DNA from: Epilithonimonas xixisoli
GTDB taxonomy: Bacteria; Bacteroidota; Bacteroidia; Flavobacteriales; Weeksellaceae
Length of the DNA: 64,000 bases
Reading direction: 5' to 3'
Assembly (NCBI RefSeq): GCF_004365655.1
Contig: NZ_SOEO01000001.1
Location: 1,178,001 to 1,242,000, forward strand
Positions 51,136 to 59,337 of this stretch are shown piece after piece; position 1 is the first letter of the stretch, and the number at the start of each line of letters is the position of its first letter. A program made the position numbers and the translations under genes. The notes under the pieces are model-generated. The model saw nothing but the letters and a program-made list of their open reading frames with translations, was not told the origin of the DNA and did no database searches.

Positions 51136-51915
51136 TTAGTTGGAAGATGGATGTTGGATGTTAGAAGTCTTCCCGCTTCCATCTTCTGACTTCTGACGCT
51201 TAAACAAATTGATACAACGTGGCGAGCTAGATTCATCAAAATCATTAAGCTGATAATCGCCCCATCTTTTCACCAATTCAAAACCGAATTCTTGCGCATA
51301 TTGATGGATTTTTTCAGCAGATGTGAGTTTTACTTTTTCGAAAAAATGAAATTTTTCACCTTTGTCTTCAAAATCGATTTCTTTGATAATATGATTGTTT
51401 TCAATTTTTTTATTGATATTAAAAACAATATTTTCCTTCTCGCTAGAACTTTGCGGAACAATCGCATTTTTCACAAATTCCGCATTCAGAAAATCTAAAA
51501 CGAAATAACCGTCATCTTTCAAAACATCGGAAACAGATTGGAAAACGCTTTTGTCTTCGGCTTCAGTCTCAAAATATCCAAAACTCGTAAACAAATTGAA
51601 AACCGCATCTACAGGCTCGCTTTCAATTGGATTTCGCATATCGTGAACTTGAAACTTCAAAGTTTCTGTCTCGAATTGCTTATCAAAACTGATGCTTTGC
51701 TCAGACAAATCCAAACCTAAAACATCGTAACCCAACTTATTCAGATAAACCGAATGCCTGCCTTTTCCGCAAGCCAAATCGATTATTTTTGAATTTTTCT
51801 CAAGCTTTAGAAAATCGGTTAAAAGATTCAGAAAATTTTCTGCCTCCTTGTAATCTCTGTTGTTGTATAAAATATGATAATATGGTGTATCAAACCATTC
51901 TTCGAACCATTGCAT
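51136..51915 (-). CDS. Class I SAM-dependent methyltransferase
   Basis: This 259-residue enzyme starts from the ATG at 51915 (MQWFEEWFDTPYYHILYNNRD, a family start). The SAM-binding motif is IIDLACGKGRHSVYLNKLGYDVLGLDLS, followed by FQVHDMRNP and VFNLFTSFGYFETEAED. The substrate is unknown. The C-terminus (KRQKSEDGSGKTSNIQHPSSN) is polar and comes from a repeat-like sequence (51141-51200, GGAAGATGGA... TCCATCTTC), so the 3' end may have been replaced by intergenic DNA. The ZIP gene begins 6 bases downstream. Confidence 0.85.
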   Translation of the reverse strand: MQWFEEWFDTPYYHILYNNRDYKEAENFLNLLTDFLKLEKNSKIIDLACGKGRHSVYLNKLGYDVLGLDLSEQSISFDKQFETETLKFQVHDMRNPIESEPVDAVFNLFTSFGYFETEAEDKSVFQSVSDVLKDDGYFVLDFLNAEFVKNAIVPQSSSEKENIVFNINKKIENNHIIKEIDFEDKGEKFHFFEKVKLTSAEKIHQYAQEFGFELVKRWGDYQLNDFDESSSPRCINLFKRQKSEDGSGKTSNIQHPSSN

Positions 51916-52005
51916 TTTGCAAAAATAGTGAAAATAGACGTGAGACAAATAGAATATAGATGATAGATTTTTCAAATCAATTATCATTTATCGATTATCA
52001 TTCAT

Positions 52006-52013
52006 TAATTTTG
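52006..52013 (+). promoter_or_regulatory. -7 box of the RlmL-like gene, 4 bases from the ATG
   Basis: TAATTTTG matches TAnnTTTG. Transcription from it would start at the ATG (52018), so the mRNA would be leaderless. No -33 TTG is seen. Confidence 0.45.
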
Positions 52014-52017
52014 CAGA

Positions 52018-53184
52018 ATGGATATAGAAAATCTTCAGATACAGGTCAAAACTTTTTTCGGATTAGAACAGATTTTGGCAGAAGAAATCAAGAAATTGGG
52101 AGGTAAAAATGTGGAAATCAAAAACCGCGCAGTCACTTGCGAGGGCGATTTGGGATTCCTTTATAAACTCAATTATTCTTGCAGAACAGCGGTTAAAATC
52201 ATCATTCCGATAATGGAATTCAAGGCTTACAACGAAAGTAAATATTACGATAAATTGTTTAAGTTCGAATGGGATGAATTCTTGGAACCAAATCAAACAT
52301 TTGCCATTGATGCGACTGTAAACTCTGAAAGATTTCACCATTCTCAGTTTATGACTTTGAAAATGAAAGATGCCATCGTCGATTATTTTCAGGACAAACA
52401 TAAGATGAGACCAAGCGTGAACAAGGACAATCCGGATATCAAATTCCATCTTCATATCGACAGAGAATTGGTAACGATTTCCATCGATAGTTCCGGCGAT
52501 CCGCTTTTCAAACGTGGTTATAGAAAGGAACAAACTGTCGCACCAATCAACGAAGTTTTGGCTTCTGGAATGTTGCAACTCGCAGGTTGGGACGGAAAAG
52601 GAAATTTTCTGGATCCAATGTGTGGTTCTGGAACATTGTTGATAGAAGCGGCGATGATTGCAATGGACTTGCCAGCGCAAACTTTCAGAAGAAATTTCGG
52701 TTTTCAAAACTGGAAAAACTACGATTCTGAATTATTCAAAACCATTAAAGAAGTTCGACTAAACCGTGTGAAAGAATTCACAGGAAAAATCGTTGGTTAT
52801 GATGTTGATTCTGAAGCTTTGGACGTTGCGCACATTAACATAGAATCTGCCGAAATGGAAGATATCATCACACTAAGAAACAAAGATTTTTTCGAATCTG
52901 AGAAAGATCTGTTCCCATTATTAATGGTTTTCAATCCGCCTTATGACGAGAGAATTTCTATTAATGATGATGATTTCTACAAGAAAATCGGTGATACTTT
53001 CAAACAACATTATCCAAATACTTTGGCTTGGCTGATTTCTGCTGACCTTGATGCACCTAAGAAAATAGGATTGAGACCTTCAAGAAGAATCAAATTATTC
53101 AACGGTAAATTGGAAACGAGATTCTTGCAGTATGAAATGTATGATGGATCTAAGAAAGGGAAATATATGAATAAGGAGGAATGA
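52018..53184 (+). CDS. THUMP-domain RNA methyltransferase (RlmL/TrmN-like)
   Basis: This 388-residue enzyme has an N-terminal ferredoxin-like/THUMP domain (about 1-160: LQIQVKTFFGLEQILAEEIKKLGGKNVE) and a C-terminal methyltransferase domain with FLDPMCGSGTLLIEAAMIAMDLPAQ and the N6-adenine-type NPPY motif in VFNPPYDERI. It resembles the N-terminal half of E. coli RlmKL (23S rRNA G2445 methylation), but the substrate is not certain. It is divergent from the methyltransferase gene upstream. Confidence 0.88.
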   Translation: MDIENLQIQVKTFFGLEQILAEEIKKLGGKNVEIKNRAVTCEGDLGFLYKLNYSCRTAVKIIIPIMEFKAYNESKYYDKLFKFEWDEFLEPNQTFAIDATVNSERFHHSQFMTLKMKDAIVDYFQDKHKMRPSVNKDNPDIKFHLHIDRELVTISIDSSGDPLFKRGYRKEQTVAPINEVLASGMLQLAGWDGKGNFLDPMCGSGTLLIEAAMIAMDLPAQTFRRNFGFQNWKNYDSELFKTIKEVRLNRVKEFTGKIVGYDVDSEALDVAHINIESAEMEDIITLRNKDFFESEKDLFPLLMVFNPPYDERISINDDDFYKKIGDTFKQHYPNTLAWLISADLDAPKKIGLRPSRRIKLFNGKLETRFLQYEMYDGSKKGKYMNKEE

Positions 53185-53185
53185 T

Positions 53186-53527
53186 TTAACTTATTATTTT
53201 TATAAGATAAAATATTCCGAATAATATTATAAAAATTGACAATAAAGCGATTACATAGATTTTATAAATCTTTTTAGATTGTTGTAAATCAGAAACGCCA
53301 TAATTTTCATTCAAAGGAATTATGGCGTTTTCCTTTAATATCAAATTAATCTTCGCACGGTTTTCTTCAAGAAAATAATATCTGCGATAATCAGAAATAT
53401 TTGTATTGCTTATGACATCAGTAGAAAAAGGAATTTCATTTTGCGAAAGAAGGTTCTCAAATTGAATGGAATCTTTGAATAGAATTAATGTCTTGAAATG
53501 CTCTTTTTCGAAAATTTTAAAATCCAT
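53186..53527 (-). CDS. Small membrane protein with a DUF2007-like domain
   Basis: This 113-residue protein has a soluble N-terminal domain (FKIFEKEHFKTLILFKDSIQFENLLSQNEIPFSTDVI), like the PII-related putative signal-transducing DUF2007 proteins. One C-terminal transmembrane segment (IYKIYVIALLSIFIILFGIFYLI) anchors it. Function is unknown. The two-residue-longer start at 53533 is less likely. Confidence 0.6.
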   Translation of the reverse strand: MDFKIFEKEHFKTLILFKDSIQFENLLSQNEIPFSTDVISNTNISDYRRYYFLEENRAKINLILKENAIIPLNENYGVSDLQQSKKIYKIYVIALLSIFIILFGIFYLIKIIS

Positions 53528-53589
53528 TGTCACTTTTTCCCAAATTTAAAACCTTTTTCAATATTTTTGGAAATAATTTTACATTCAAC

Positions 53590-54588
53590 TTGAATCCAAC
53601 CATCTCCATCATCATCGCCATCTTCAACAGAAAAGACGAATTATTCGAACTTCTCAATTCCTTGTCTCATCAAACAGACAAAGATTTTGAAGTCATAATC
53701 GTGGATGATGGTTCCAAAATCGCGCTTCTTCCGACTGTAGAATTATTCGAAGAACAATTGGATATTCAGTTTTTCCGAAAAGAAAATTCCGGACCCGGAC
53801 TTTCCCGAAATTACGGTGCAAAACGGGCAAAAAATGATTGGTTGGTTTTTGTAGATTCCGACGTGATTGTTGAGACAGATTACATCGAAAATATTAAGAA
53901 AAATCTTACCAAAAATCCTTGCGATGCTTTTGGTGGCGCAGACAAAGCGCACCGAGGTTTCAACTTGATGCAAAAGGCAATCTCCTACTCTATGACTTCG
54001 GTTTTCACAACTGGCGGAATCCGTGGCAATAAAAAAGCAGTGACGAAATTTCAGCCGAGAAGTTTCAATATGGGCGTGAACAAAGAGAAATTCTTACAAG
54101 TTGGTGGATTCTCCGAAATGCGAATTGGTGAAGACCCAGACTTATCGATGACGTTTTGGGAAAATGGCTACACGACTTTATTTTTTGACAACATCGGCGT
54201 TTATCACAAACGAAGAACGGACTTTGGTAAATTCTCAAAACAAGTTTACCAATTCGGTTGTGCAAGACCGATTCTGAACCAACGACATCCAAAATATGTG
54301 AAGCCGACTTTTTGGTTTCCAAGTATTTTTTTGATGGGATATTTTGTTGGAATTATTCATTATTTCGTTTGGGGAAATGGATTGATTCTCGCTCTGTACG
54401 GCCTTTACACGTTTTTGGTTTTCATCCACGCTTGGATTGTGACAAGGAACATCAGCATCGGTTCTATGGCGGTGATTTCCACTTACATCCAAATGTTTTC
54501 CTACGGCTACGGTTTTCTGAAATCCTGGTTCAAATTGAATATTCTGAAACAAACGCCGAGAGAAGCTTTCCCAAAACATTTTCATTAA
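53590..54588 (+). CDS. Family 2 glycosyltransferase
   Basis: This protein is about 332 residues long if it starts at the TTG at 53590 (LNPTISIIIAIFNRKDEL); the frame is open upstream to 53527, but the extension would overlap the divergent gene's start. The GT2 domain shows SLSHQTDKDFEVIIVDDGSK, GPGLSRNYGAKRAKNDWLVFVDSDVIV (DxD) and GEDPDLSMTFWENGYTTLF. A C-terminal pair of membrane segments ends the protein (FPSIFLMGYFVGIIHYFVW, LILALYGLYTFLVFIHAW). It probably transfers a sugar to an envelope glycan or lipid. No other glycan genes are adjacent. Confidence 0.85.
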   Translation: MNPTISIIIAIFNRKDELFELLNSLSHQTDKDFEVIIVDDGSKIALLPTVELFEEQLDIQFFRKENSGPGLSRNYGAKRAKNDWLVFVDSDVIVETDYIENIKKNLTKNPCDAFGGADKAHRGFNLMQKAISYSMTSVFTTGGIRGNKKAVTKFQPRSFNMGVNKEKFLQVGGFSEMRIGEDPDLSMTFWENGYTTLFFDNIGVYHKRRTDFGKFSKQVYQFGCARPILNQRHPKYVKPTFWFPSIFLMGYFVGIIHYFVWGNGLILALYGLYTFLVFIHAWIVTRNISIGSMAVISTYIQMFSYGYGFLKSWFKLNILKQTPREAFPKHFH

Positions 54589-54596
54589 TAAAAACA

Positions 54597-54624
54597 AAAA
54601 AAGCTTCAAAATTGAAGCTTTTAA
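54597..54624. terminator. Terminator between GT2 and the secreted-protein gene
   Basis: AAAAGCTTCAA pairs with TTGAAGCTTTT across a 3-base loop, with A- and T-rich flanks on both strands. Confidence 0.75.
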
Positions 54625-54657
54625 GAAAATAGTATATAAACCTTAGTTTCCTGGAAA

Positions 54658-55251
54658 CTATTTCAAAGTAATCATCCTGCTGAAGCTGTCGCCGTCTTTT
54701 TCAACATTGATGATGTAAGTGTCTGCATTGGCAGGATTCAGATCAAAAGTAAGATCCAAATTGCCATCTTTAGTCACATTATTTTTACTATAATACGTGT
54801 TGTTCAGCGTATCGTAGATGGAAACTCGCACATCGCCAATCACGTTTGCCATCTGTAGTTTTACGATGTTTTTATTAATCGTATATTCTGGTTTTGTAAT
54901 CGCAGAAACAGGCGCCTGATCTACAATCACATTTTTCTCGTCCACTGTTATTTTGTATTTCTCAATTTTCGATTCAGATTCTGCAACCAAATAATATGTT
55001 CCGGCAGTCATATCGCTCATATTGTAAGCTTTTTCTACACTGTCATTACTGATGATTTTCTCTGAAAAAATTTCACCTCTCTCTCCATTGTAAACGTAGA
55101 TGGAAACATTCTTGGCATTAGATAATTCAAAATTTACTGTTTTATTTCTTACCTCTTTTATTGCGACAGAGAAATCTTTATCTTTTGCTAAAATATTAGT
55201 TGATAAGAACAAAAATCCTGCAAGGAAACTTAATTTAATTAGCTTATTCAT
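54658..55251 (-). CDS. Secreted beta-sandwich protein of unknown function
   Basis: This 197-residue protein has a signal peptide (MNKLIKLSFLAGFLFLSTNILA); the start at 55251 gives the better signal than the one two codons earlier. It holds two Ig-like/T9SS-sorting-like modules: VSIYVYNGERGEIFSEKIISND ... AGTYYLVAESESKIEKYKI, and VRVSIYDTLNNTYYSKNNV ... ADTYIINVEKDGDSFSRMITLK. The second resembles type A sorting domains but lacks their conserved core. Function is unknown. It is divergent from the AraC gene. Confidence 0.7.
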   Translation of the reverse strand: MNKLIKLSFLAGFLFLSTNILAKDKDFSVAIKEVRNKTVNFELSNAKNVSIYVYNGERGEIFSEKIISNDSVEKAYNMSDMTAGTYYLVAESESKIEKYKITVDEKNVIVDQAPVSAITKPEYTINKNIVKLQMANVIGDVRVSIYDTLNNTYYSKNNVTKDGNLDLTFDLNPANADTYIINVEKDGDSFSRMITLK

Positions 55252-55382
55252 AATCATATCTTTTTATGTTGTTTTACAATGCAAATGTATAATGGATTTA
55301 AAACTTCTGATACTATACAATTTTCACAAATATGTTCTATATTAACATAAACTAAATGTTAACTAAATATAAATAGACAATA

Positions 55383-55413
55383 TTGAATATATAATTTTCT
55401 TTTCGTACTTTTG
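55383..55413 (+). promoter_or_regulatory. Promoter of the AraC-type gene
   Basis: -33 TTG (55383-55385) and -7 TACTTTTG (55406-55413) are separated by 20 bases, with the ATG 16 bases further. Confidence 0.6.
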
Positions 55414-55429
55414 TTCTAAGGATTAAATT

Positions 55430-56302
55430 ATGAAACATTTCAACCCAGCCTTTGAAGCTATCAAACCCAATTTAGGAAGTAGTTTTACCTGTCTCAGATT
55501 TTCCCGAAACGAAAACATCAAATCGCACGTTTGGCATTATCATCCCGAGATTGAGCTGATCTTCGTCTGCGGTGGTTCTGGCAAAAGACAGATTGGGAGT
55601 AATATCTCTTACTTTACGGAAGGTGATTTGATTTTGATTGGAAGCAACTTACCACATTGCGGTATGACAAATGAAAACACCAAAAATGATTATGAAATCG
55701 TGATTCAGTTTTCGCAGAATTTTATGGGTACCGAATTTTGGAATGCTCCAGAAATGAGCAAAATCCTTACAATGTTGGAAAAAGCAAAAAGCGGAATAGT
55801 CTTCGGAGAAAAAGTAAAAAAAGCCTTGAAAAGTAAACTGGAAGCTTTGTCCGAATCTTCCTCTCTGGACAAACTTATGAAACTGATTGATATTTTGGAT
55901 TCGCTGGCCACCACGTCGGATTACAAAATTCTAAATGCCGGAAAATACTATCTCCAAACGCAGAAAGAAGACAATGACAGGATCAATCTCATCTTCAACC
56001 ACGTGAAAGATAATTTCAAAAACCAAATCAGTTTGGAGGAAGTCGCAGGATTGGCAACGATGACGGTTCCTTCTTTTTGCCGATATTTTAAGAAGATTAC
56101 CAACAAAACATTCACCCAATTTGTGAACGAATATCGCATCACACACTCACTGAAACTTTTGGCGGAACAACCGATGAGCATTACAGAAATCTGTTTCGAA
56201 AGCGGCTTCAACAACTTCAGTTATTTCAACAAAACTTTCAAAGAGCATACGCAAAAAAGTCCGTCTCAGTATCGGAAGGAGTTTAGTAATATTTTGGCTT
56301 GA
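55430..56302 (+). CDS. AraC family transcription regulator with cupin sensor
   Basis: This 290-residue protein has an N-terminal cupin (SHVWHYHPEIELIFVCGGSGKRQIGSNISYFTEGDLILIGSNLPHC), typical of sugar-responsive AraC proteins. The C-terminal double HTH reads ISLEEVAGLATMTVPSFCRYFKKITNKTFTQFVNEYRITHSLKLLAE, then MSITEICFESGFNNFSYFNKTFKEHTQKSPSQYRKEF. The inducer is unknown. It is monocistronic with its own promoter. Confidence 0.92.
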   Translation: MKHFNPAFEAIKPNLGSSFTCLRFSRNENIKSHVWHYHPEIELIFVCGGSGKRQIGSNISYFTEGDLILIGSNLPHCGMTNENTKNDYEIVIQFSQNFMGTEFWNAPEMSKILTMLEKAKSGIVFGEKVKKALKSKLEALSESSSLDKLMKLIDILDSLATTSDYKILNAGKYYLQTQKEDNDRINLIFNHVKDNFKNQISLEEVAGLATMTVPSFCRYFKKITNKTFTQFVNEYRITHSLKLLAEQPMSITEICFESGFNNFSYFNKTFKEHTQKSPSQYRKEFSNILA

Positions 56303-56303
56303 T

Positions 56304-56675
56304 TTAATTTTGATCCCTTACGTATTTTGAGAAAGGAACAGTTTCTGAATTAAAAAATGGGTCTGGAGTAAAAATTATAGTATTTGAATCCAAAAATTGC
56401 ACTTCTGATTGAGCAGAACTTTCTCCAAAATTAGTTTTCAATATTGAGCCAAAAAGATTCCAGTTTCCCGAACTATTTGTTTCTACGAGTCCACCAAATG
56501 AATTGAGCTTAGTATCAATTTCTACAAATTCTTTCTGGAAGTTCAAGTTAACATCTATAAAACCTACTTTTTCAATCTTTTGATCGTTAAACTCTATAGC
56601 TTTCCAATTGCCTAAAAGAGATTGTTCAACGATTACATTTCTTGAGCTAAAAATTTTCTTTAAAAACTTAATCAT
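56304..56675 (-). CDS. Small lipocalin-like protein of unknown function
   Basis: This 123-residue protein starts MIKFLKKIFSSRNVIVEQSLLGNWKAIEFNDQKIEKVGFIDVNLNFQKE. 'LLGNWK' near the N-terminus followed by alternating strands (SFGGLVETNSSGNWNLFGSILKTNF, FLDSNTIIFTPDPF) is the pattern of lipocalin-like beta-barrels of Flavobacteriia. No signal peptide or lipobox is seen, though the N-terminus is basic-hydrophobic. It follows the HisC-like gene by 10 bases on the same strand. Confidence 0.6.
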   Translation of the reverse strand: MIKFLKKIFSSRNVIVEQSLLGNWKAIEFNDQKIEKVGFIDVNLNFQKEFVEIDTKLNSFGGLVETNSSGNWNLFGSILKTNFGESSAQSEVQFLDSNTIIFTPDPFFNSETVPFSKYVRDQN

Positions 56676-56685
56676 AAATAATTTA

Positions 56686-57810
56686 TTAAAAAACTACCTC
56701 AAAATACTTCTGCATCTGCTCCATCGTTCCAAGACTAATTCTCGTCCATTTTCCTTTTTGTTCATAAGTTTTTCCGCCAAGGATTTTCGCATCTTTTAGT
56801 TTTTTGAAATATTCACCCTTGTAATTCTCCAAAGAAAAATAAATAAAATTCGCAGAAGATGGAATGGTTTTAATTCCTCGTTTACTAAATTCTGAAATCG
56901 TAAAATCTTTCACTTTCTGATTGTTGTCCAAAACTTTAGAAATAAATTCTTTGTCTTCCATTCCGGCAATTGCTCCAGCCATTGTCGTCACGCTGATTTC
57001 CGCACCACTCCAGCTTTGCAGTTTTTTCAATTCAACAATCAATTTTGGATTTCCAATGGCGTAACCTAATCTTGCGCCGGCAAATCCATAAAGTTTGGAA
57101 AATGTTCTCGTTATAATCAGATTCTTGTAAACATCAACCAAATCACTGAGAGATTTCTGAGTCGTAAATTCGATGTAAGCTTCGTCCACCAAAACGATGA
57201 TGTTATTAGGAATCGATTTGATGAAATTCTCAATTTCCTGTCTTGAAAGCAAATCTCCAGTTGGATTATTCGGATTGCAGATATATATGAGTTTCGTATC
57301 TTTTTGGATAGAACTTTTCATCTTTTCAAGGTCGATTTTCTTTTTGTCGTTCAGAGGAATCACAGATTTTGACATTCCAAGAAACTCGGCAATCGGTTCA
57401 AAAATCGTGAAAGACGGGTCTGGAATGATGAAATGTCCTTTGTTAATCGAGACATATTTGGTAATCAATTCCAACAGAAAAGATGAACCTGCGGAAACCA
57501 AAATATTTTCTTTTTTGGTCTGATTGATTTCTGCCAACTTTTCGCAAAGAATATCAGCAAATTTGAAATCGTACAACGATGAAAACCTGAGACTGTTTTG
57601 CATAGCTTCCAAAGCTTTCGGCGAAGTTCCAAAAGGATTCTCGTTGAAACAAAGTCGGATTGTTTCGTTATCTTTTTTTAATAAGTTGAAATTTGGGGTT
57701 TCTTTTGCAAAAAATTCCAATGGCGAAAGTGTCAAACCTGCACTTCCTAAAAAAGCGGTTTTCAGCCAGTCTCTTCTGTTGATGGACATAGTTTTTGTTT
57801 TATTTTCCAT
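56686..57810 (-). CDS. Tat-signal PLP aminotransferase of the histidinol-phosphate type
   Basis: This 374-residue fold type I enzyme has the HisC layout: LCFNENPFGTSPKALEAM, VSAGSSFLLELITKY, YICNPNNPTGDLLSRQEI, VLVDEAYIEF, and the PLP lysine in RTFSKLYGFAGARLGYAIG. The N-terminus is unusual. MSINRRDWLKTAFLGSAGLTLSPLEFFA contains a twin-arginine pair, a hydrophobic stretch and a cleavage-like end, so the enzyme may be exported folded with its cofactor. The first ATG (57810) and a second at codon 8 both keep this signal. It is unlikely to serve histidine synthesis. It lies beside the lipocalin-like gene. Confidence 0.85.
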   Translation of the reverse strand: MENKTKTMSINRRDWLKTAFLGSAGLTLSPLEFFAKETPNFNLLKKDNETIRLCFNENPFGTSPKALEAMQNSLRFSSLYDFKFADILCEKLAEINQTKKENILVSAGSSFLLELITKYVSINKGHFIIPDPSFTIFEPIAEFLGMSKSVIPLNDKKKIDLEKMKSSIQKDTKLIYICNPNNPTGDLLSRQEIENFIKSIPNNIIVLVDEAYIEFTTQKSLSDLVDVYKNLIITRTFSKLYGFAGARLGYAIGNPKLIVELKKLQSWSGAEISVTTMAGAIAGMEDKEFISKVLDNNQKVKDFTISEFSKRGIKTIPSSANFIYFSLENYKGEYFKKLKDAKILGGKTYEQKGKWTRISLGTMEQMQKYFEVVF

Positions 57811-57952
57811 AAAAATAATGATTTTTCTTCATCGATAAAAAATTAAATTCTGACGGATAAAAATTCTATTTCACCGATTAAGATTGAGATTTATTTTTAA
57901 GAAATCTACTTTTGATTGAGAAATTAATTCTTTAAATCAAAATATTTTTAAA

Positions 57953-59269
57953 ATGAAACATTTCACTTTCTTTCTAGTCTTTTTCTTTTTCGTGAATCAA
58001 AATTACTCGGCGCAACAAAATCTTGATACTTATTTCGATCATCTTTTCGACAATAAAAAAATGATGGGAAGTATCGCTATTTCACATAAAGACAGCATTG
58101 TTTATTCAAAACAAATTGGATATTCCAACGCTGAAACAAAAAAAATGATTGACGAAAACACAAAATTTCGAGTGGCTTCGATTACCAAAACTTACACTGC
58201 GGTTTTAATTTTAAAAGCTATTGAAGAACAAAAACTGAAACTGAAAACTAAATTATCATCGTATTATCCTCAAATAAAAAATGCCGAGAAAATCACAATC
58301 GAACAATTACTAAAACACCGAACGGGAATTTACAATTTCACAGAAAAAGACGACGAATTGGATTGGGAAAAAAATTTTCATTCGCAAGATGAATTTATCA
58401 ATTATGTTTTGAATGAAAAAAGCAATTTTAAACCAGGAACACAATACGAATACAGCAATACCAATTACGCTTTATTAGGATTTATTTTAGAAAAAATCTA
58501 CCAAAAATCTTATGCTGAGATATTAGATGAAAAAATTGCAAAGCCTCTAAACCTAAAAAATACATATTACAGTTTTGAAATTGATGAGACAAAAAACGAA
58601 GCTTTATCGTACAATATTCAAGATAATTATTTGAAAAACACGACCGTAAATTACTCCAATCATCCTGGAAGTGGCGGAATAACTTCAACTCCAAGAGAAG
58701 TCAATAAATTTCTGTCTGCTGTTTTTGAAGGAAAATTGATTTCTGCTAAAACTCTGGAAATGATGCTTCCAAAAAAAGCAGGAGAATATGGTTTTGGAAT
58801 TATAAAATTAGGTTTTACGGATGTTGATGCATATGAACATACAGGACGCGTAGAAAACTTCATCTCGGAATATTGGTATTTCCCTAAACAAAGATTGGGT
58901 TTCGTTTGCCTTACGAATGCCGTGAATATTGACACAACTGAAATTATGAACAATCTTGTAGGTTATGCTTATCAAAAATCTGCAACGCTAAAAAACTACA
59001 AAACGATTGACGAAATGTCGGAAGACAAATTTTCTAAAATCAAAGGCACTTACAGAGGAAGCAATAAAAAAGAATCTATCACGATTTCTTCTAACGGAAA
59101 AAAGATGACACTTCAGGCTTCTGAGGCTGGTCAAATCTACTTTACATTGCAAAATAAAGGAAACAACACTTTTCAATCTGATAACGTGAAATTAACTTTC
59201 CATCCAGAAAAAGAGGAATTGATTTTTACACAAGAAGGAATAACTGAGATTTTCAAAAAACAGTTGTAA
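57953..59269 (+). CDS. Serine hydrolase, class C beta-lactamase/DD-peptidase fold
   Basis: This 438-residue secreted protein has the signal MKHFTFFLVFFFFVNQNYSAQ. The catalytic motifs are SxxK in VASITKTYTAV, YxN in YEYSNTNYALLGF, and the third box HTG in YEHTGRVENF. A C-terminal beta domain (about 350-438: IKGTYRGSNKKESITISSNGKKMTLQ) follows. Such proteins act as peptidases, esterases or beta-lactamases; which one cannot be read. It is followed by the LytS gene 68 bases downstream. Confidence 0.9.
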   Translation: MKHFTFFLVFFFFVNQNYSAQQNLDTYFDHLFDNKKMMGSIAISHKDSIVYSKQIGYSNAETKKMIDENTKFRVASITKTYTAVLILKAIEEQKLKLKTKLSSYYPQIKNAEKITIEQLLKHRTGIYNFTEKDDELDWEKNFHSQDEFINYVLNEKSNFKPGTQYEYSNTNYALLGFILEKIYQKSYAEILDEKIAKPLNLKNTYYSFEIDETKNEALSYNIQDNYLKNTTVNYSNHPGSGGITSTPREVNKFLSAVFEGKLISAKTLEMMLPKKAGEYGFGIIKLGFTDVDAYEHTGRVENFISEYWYFPKQRLGFVCLTNAVNIDTTEIMNNLVGYAYQKSATLKNYKTIDEMSEDKFSKIKGTYRGSNKKESITISSNGKKMTLQASEAGQIYFTLQNKGNNTFQSDNVKLTFHPEKEELIFTQEGITEIFKKQL

Positions 59270-59306
59270 AATCTTATTTCAATTACAAATTCTAATCTCA
59301 AAAGCT

Positions 59307-59314
59307 TATTTTTG
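59307..59314 (+). promoter_or_regulatory. -7 box of the LytS-LytTR operon
   Basis: TATTTTTG matches TAnnTTTG. It lies 2 bases before an in-frame ATG at 59317 and 23 bases before the next ATG at 59338, favouring the latter as start. Confidence 0.4.
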
Positions 59315-59337
59315 AAATGCCTTTTTACACTAGCAAA

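Noticed and set aside
56686-57810. Biosynthetic hisC
   Set aside because: No other his gene is near and the Tat signal does not fit a cytoplasmic pathway enzyme.
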